Source: UBA11524 sp964383815
GTDB taxonomy: Bacteria > Bacillota > Clostridia > Christensenellales > Aristaeellaceae
Direction of reading: 5' to 3'
Assembly: GCA_964383815.1 (NCBI GenBank)
Contig: CAYLIC010000005.1
Location: forward strand, 1-64,000
DNA: 64,000 nt
Shown: piece after piece, positions 60,678-64,000 of the stretch
Numbering within the stretch: position 1 is the stretch's first letter
Layout of the letters: each line of letters opens with the position of its first letter
Made by a program: the position numbers and the translations under genes
The notes under the pieces: generated by a model
What the model was told of the DNA's origin: nothing
What the model saw: the letters and a program-made list of their open reading frames with translations, nothing else
Database searches by the model: none

Positions 60678-60930
60678 ATGAACACCGAGCATGAATCCAA
60701 CATGACTATCCCCTGCGTCAAATTGGGCGACTGCGACTTTCCCAGCTTTGCTTTACCGCTGGACGCTGGTGACATCGGTTTCTGGGGCGGCGACGCAGGG
60801 CGTTCTTACGGGAACACCGCTCCATCACGTTCAACCAGCTGGTACTGTCCGGTGAGCTATTCAAGCACCTTGCACTGTTCAATCAGGAAGTCACTGAGCG
60901 TCTGAAAAGCCTTATTCAGACCATGAAGGT
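60678..60930 (+). pseudogene. TnpV-like transposon protein remnant, frameshifted and truncated
   Basis: Frame 1 reads MTIPCVKLGDCDFPSF and DIGFWG, like the start of TnpV. The match then continues in another frame as RRRRAFLREHRSITFNQLVLSGELFKHLALFNQ and EVTERLKSLIQTMK. TnpV proteins go on from there for about 40 residues, but here the sequence runs into the end of pgmB. So there is one frameshift (near 60785) and a missing C terminus. AAAGGAG precedes the ATG. It marks an old integration at the border of the GH65-GH28 region. Confidence 0.7.
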
Positions 60931-60936
60931 ATTCTA

Positions 60937-61584
60937 TCAATTCTTTTCTGACAGAATTTCGCGCAAATCACCAAAGACATTCAAATGCCACTTTGCGCGC
61001 ATATCACTGTAAGCATCACCGATAGCTGCACAGTCAAAGCTGCCAGCGACTGCTGCTTCCACTCCTGCATGGGCGTCCTCTACCACAAGGCAAGATGCAG
61101 GCGGAAGTCCCAGCATGTCCGCAGCTGCCAGAAATACCTCCGGATGCGGCTTGGAGTGCGTAATGCAGTTGCCATCTGCAACAGCATCGAAAAAGCCTGT
61201 AAGGCCGATCCGCTCCAGAATGAAGGGGGTGTTCCTGCTGGAAGAACCAATGGCAAGCTTTAATCCCTTTTCCCGCAGCGTAAACAATGTCTTTCGTACG
61301 TCTTCACTGAGATCCGCCGGAGACATTTTGTTCAGCAGCGTACGGTAGAGAGCATTCTTCTCCTCCGCAAAGGCTGCCTTCTCCTCCGCTGTGTAAGTTG
61401 TCACACTCTTTTCCAGGACGATCTCCAGGCTCTCCATTCGGCTCACGCCACGCAGACGGTTGTTGATCTGCCGGTCAAAGGGAATACCGAGGCGAAGCGC
61501 CAGCGTCTTCCACGCCCAATAATGATATTCGTCCGTGGAGCAGATCACGCCGTCAAGATCGAAAATGATGCCCTGATAGCTCAC
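60937..61584 (-). CDS. pgmB: Beta-phosphoglucomutase (HAD family)
   Basis: 215 aa. HAD motif I FDLDGVICSTDEYHYWAW (nucleophile Asp and acid/base Asp), LAIGSSSRNTPFILERIGL (motif II), KPHPEVFLAAADMLG (motif III Lys), VVEDAHAGVEAAVA (motif IV). The cap has NNRLRGVSRMESLEIVL, the usual beta-PGM substrate loop. It converts beta-glucose 1-phosphate to glucose 6-phosphate. It starts with GTG at 61584, overlapping the stop of the GH28 gene (GTGA). With GH65 upstream, the pathway role is clear. Confidence 0.94.
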   Translation of the reverse strand: MSYQGIIFDLDGVICSTDEYHYWAWKTLALRLGIPFDRQINNRLRGVSRMESLEIVLEKSVTTYTAEEKAAFAEEKNALYRTLLNKMSPADLSEDVRKTLFTLREKGLKLAIGSSSRNTPFILERIGLTGFFDAVADGNCITHSKPHPEVFLAAADMLGLPPASCLVVEDAHAGVEAAVAGSFDCAAIGDAYSDMRAKWHLNVFGDLREILSEKN

Positions 61585-62972
61585 TCCTGCGCCACCTCCT
61601 CATCCGCGAAGCGGATATTCTCCCCGTTGTAGAGGCTGGCCTCGTACACGATCTGGTCGAAGCTGATGATTTTCTCGTCGAGAATCATCAATCCGCTGAT
61701 GGTCACATTGTCGATCTGGCTGCTTTCATCATTGGACCAGATGCGGATGGAGGGCTTCTTGCCGGAAAGCACCTGCACATTGTGGATGGTCACACCATCG
61801 ATTGTGCCGCGGATGATGCTGGCTGACCACTGGGATTCGGTCGTTGTGAAATCAATGAGGTAGGGCGTGCCGTCACCCTCGCCCATCTGCGCGTCCTCCA
61901 CGATGATATGCTCAAAGGTGACGTTGCGCACCGCCGCCTGGTCGCTGTTGTGAATGGAAATGACCGGCTTGTGGAAATTGTGGAGCACCGTGATGTTGCG
62001 GAAGGCGATATCCTCGATCACCCTGGCGCGGGTTTCATAGCCAATCTCGCAGCTCTGGGCAAGGTCAGTCCAGATGGTGCAGCCGTCAAAGGTGATGCCG
62101 CTCACATCCCCGTTGTAGCCCTTGACAACGAGGGAGTCATCCCATGAGCGGACAAAGCTGTTCGTCACGGTGATGCTGTGGCAGTTCTGGAAGGTGAAGC
62201 CGTCGCTGTTGCTTCGGGCACTGACGATTTTCACGTTGTCAATGGTCGCGTCCTTGCACTTAAGGAGGTTGACGGTCCATGCAGAGGGATCGAGGATGGT
62301 AATATCACGGATGGTGAAATTGCTGCAGTTCGTCAGACTGATGGGGACAATGGTATCCTCATAGCGGTCGTAGATGCTGCCGCAGATCACGCCATGACCG
62401 GCGATGGTGAAGTTTTTGCCCAGCCCGCAGAAAATTTGCCCATAGATGATGCAGCCCTCATCCAGATAGATCGTTTCGTTGCTGCGGGGTGTGATGATCA
62501 CGTCCTTGTACACGCCAGGACCGTAATACTTGACCCCGGGGGTGTTTTCATCGGGCTTATCGGCATCCGGCTCATCCACGAACAGGTGCAGCGCGCCCTG
62601 CACCTGGCCGTTGTACTCGATGGTCAGGTTTGCAGGATTCTCCAGGGTGAAGCATACCTTGCCGTCACGGATTTCCGGCTCGATGCCCAGTGCCAGCGGC
62701 CGAACAACGGCAGACTCCACTTGCACATCCGGAAAATCGATCGCTACCTCACAGCTGCCCTCGCAGGTGGCGATAGCAACAGGCGTGGTGGACAGGGCGG
62801 GCCGTTCCGTCCAGTACCGCTGATGGCTAACGGCTGTCTCATAGATGGTCGTGATCTCCTGACCGTTCAGCCAGACGCGGCAGGAGGGCGCTGCGTCAAC
62901 GATGCTTTCGCCCGCAGCGTTTGACAGAATCAGGCACGCAAGCATTATCAGGAGGATCAGCGCTCTTTTCAT
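61581..62972 (-). CDS. Secreted GH28-like parallel beta-helix protein (polygalacturonase family)
   Basis: 463 aa. Signal peptide MKRALILLIMLACLILSNAAGES, an N-terminal beta domain (~25-150), then a right-handed beta-helix with GH28-like features: YLDEGCIIYGQI, IAGHGVICGSIYDRYED, NSDGFTFQNCHSITVTNSFVRSWDDSLVVKGY (the NxD and DD catalytic region), and NFHKPVISIHN. GH28 normally cuts pectin backbones, but the usual RIK block is not obvious, so substrate may differ. AAGGAG is 8 nt before the ATG, which overlaps the GH65 stop by 4 nt (ATGA). Confidence 0.82.
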   Translation of the reverse strand: MKRALILLIMLACLILSNAAGESIVDAAPSCRVWLNGQEITTIYETAVSHQRYWTERPALSTTPVAIATCEGSCEVAIDFPDVQVESAVVRPLALGIEPEIRDGKVCFTLENPANLTIEYNGQVQGALHLFVDEPDADKPDENTPGVKYYGPGVYKDVIITPRSNETIYLDEGCIIYGQIFCGLGKNFTIAGHGVICGSIYDRYEDTIVPISLTNCSNFTIRDITILDPSAWTVNLLKCKDATIDNVKIVSARSNSDGFTFQNCHSITVTNSFVRSWDDSLVVKGYNGDVSGITFDGCTIWTDLAQSCEIGYETRARVIEDIAFRNITVLHNFHKPVISIHNSDQAAVRNVTFEHIIVEDAQMGEGDGTPYLIDFTTTESQWSASIIRGTIDGVTIHNVQVLSGKKPSIRIWSNDESSQIDNVTISGLMILDEKIISFDQIVYEASLYNGENIRFADEEVAQE

Positions 62973-64000
62973 GCTGTGATCTCCTTCCATTCGCCATACA
63001 GCCTGATCCGGGCGTGAGTGCCCTCCAGCATGGACAGCTTACAGCCATTGTCGGTCATATGAACCCGAACCACACCGTCACCGGCAAGGAAGCGGAAGGA
63101 ATAGCTCTGCCAGCCCTCTGGCAAATGAGGCGCGATGCAGACCGTATCGCCCTCGGTGTACAGACCGCCAAAGCCATATACGATGGTTACCCATGCAGCC
63201 GCGATGCTGGTCAGATGAAGACCCTCGGTGGTGTTGCGGTTGTAGTTGTCCAGATCCATGCGCGTGGCGAAGCTGAAGAAGTCCGCAGCCGCCTTGTCGC
63301 GCCCAAGGCGCTGGGCAAGGATGGCATGGATGGAGGGCGAAAGGGAGCTTTCATGAATGCAGCGGGGTTCATAGTAATCATAATTGGCCTGCAGCTGCCT
63401 GGTGGAGAAATCCTCCGGGTGCAGGAACATGGCCATAAGCACATCCGGCTGCTTGATCATATCCGTGCGGTAGATGCGGTCATAGCTCCAGTGCTCGTAA
63501 AGCGGGAACTCGCTGACCGGGATGGCATGGATATCAATATGAGGCAGGGTGAAATAGCCGTCATGCTGCTCGATCACGCCATCCTCAGTTTCGTGGATGA
63601 TGATGTGGTCGCAGATGGACTGCCATTCCGCCCGCTCCTCGGGTGTGGCATAGTCGTCCGGGTTCTCCACCCGGGCAAGCACGTTCAGTGTGTCCCGCAG
63701 GGTCTTGCCGCCCATGTAGTTGGTGTAGAAGTTGTTGTTGACCATCATGTGGAACTCATCCGGGCCCATCACGCCCCAGAAGCCAAAGCCTGTATGATCT
63801 GCATTCCAACCGCCGCGGGACACCACATAACGGCTGATCTCCGCCAGCATTTCAATGCCTTCGTGCAGCAGGAACGCCTCGTCGCCAGTCAGTTCGGCAT
63901 ATAACATGATCGCATAGGCTACCGCAGTAGAGGGCTGCATCTGCAGGCTCGCGTGCTGCCACAGGTTGCAGGCTTCGTAGCCATTGAGGGTTGCGATGGG
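62969..64000 (-). CDS. GH65 glycoside phosphorylase, C-terminal part (5' end outside window)
   Basis: 343 residues to the window edge, where the frame stays open. GH65 landmarks: WGVMGPDEFHMMVNNNFYTNYMGGKTL (catalytic Glu in GPDEFH), MIKQPDVLMAMFLHPEDF (Lys-Gln site), NYDYYEPRCIHESSLSPSIHAIL (phosphate-binding His and Ser), and RMDLDNYNRNTTEGLHLTSIAAAWVTIVYGFGGL. The family splits alpha-glucosides with phosphate, giving beta-glucose 1-phosphate. The specific disaccharide cannot be told. It is coupled by ATGA to the GH28 gene and, through it, to pgmB, whose product takes beta-glucose 1-phosphate further. The N-terminal half is not seen. Confidence 0.93.
   Translation of the reverse strand, partial: PIATLNGYEACNLWQHASLQMQPSTAVAYAIMLYAELTGDEAFLLHEGIEMLAEISRYVVSRGGWNADHTGFGFWGVMGPDEFHMMVNNNFYTNYMGGKTLRDTLNVLARVENPDDYATPEERAEWQSICDHIIIHETEDGVIEQHDGYFTLPHIDIHAIPVSEFPLYEHWSYDRIYRTDMIKQPDVLMAMFLHPEDFSTRQLQANYDYYEPRCIHESSLSPSIHAILAQRLGRDKAAADFFSFATRMDLDNYNRNTTEGLHLTSIAAAWVTIVYGFGGLYTEGDTVCIAPHLPEGWQSYSFRFLAGDGVVRVHMTDNGCKLSMLEGTHARIRLYGEWKEITA

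Overview
The window looks like a GC-rich, spore-forming member of the Clostridia (Bacillota), probably a metagenome-assembled or draft genome. Support: a T-box on trpS, heterodimeric ABC exporters, DUF4317, PFL/ACT, TelA/XpaC and a SipL-like DUF3794-LysM protein. An internal run of 100 N is flanked by identical 55-bp ends. I cannot name the genus; a Christensenellales- or Oscillospirales-like gut bacterium would fit. No rRNA, CRISPR array, prophage or oriC was seen. Two tRNA genes are present (Pro-CGG, Thr-CGT).

Layout. 0.2-0.9 kb: a hybrid of two truncated genes (YpsA/DUF1273 and SRAP/HMCES). 1.2-6.7 kb: a drug-efflux operon (MarR, MATE, heterodimeric ABC exporter) behind a consensus promoter overlapped by a palindromic operator. 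7-10.3 kb: aldo/keto reductase, OB-fold protein, amidohydrolase, then fragments of a dead type I restriction system. 10.3-14 kb: sbcD-sbcC. 14.3-16.3 kb: two tRNAs, an unexported GH10 xylanase and a small unknown protein. 16.4-19.3 kb: rpmH-rnpA-yidD-yidC-jag. 19.4-26.6 kb: trpS with T-box, a phosphatase, ACT and PFL proteins, obg, yhbY, DUF4317. 26.8-34.3 kb: fprA, zinc-ribbon protein, nif3-like, trmK, rpoD, dnaG and a dGTPase. 34.3-40.1 kb: a broken secreted zinc protease, then potABCD with an XRE-cupin regulator. 40.3-46 kb: a DUF262-HNH restriction-like protein (split by the gap) and a large secreted leucine-rich-repeat protein. 46-52 kb: gdhA and a sugar ABC importer with a LacI-family regulator. 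52.2-60.5 kb: a peptide-type binding protein, lytic transglycosylase, coaE, LemA/TPM, TelA/XpaC and DUF3794-LysM. 60.6-64 kb: a broken TnpV remnant and a translationally coupled GH65-GH28-pgmB operon that runs off the right edge.

The most unusual signal is a family of modular intergenic hairpin repeats at eight places (about 16.4, 23.5, 25.0, 26.8, 47.5, 52.1, 56.55 and 56.7 kb). Module order is conserved while stem sequences change in a compensating way on both arms, which points to selection for structure. One copy supplies the last codons of fprA. A second theme is erosion: the YpsA-SRAP hybrid, HsdM/HsdR fragments, frameshifted protease and TnpV remnant all lie in or next to accessory segments.

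All assignments come from reading translated sequence and motifs by eye. No database search was run.
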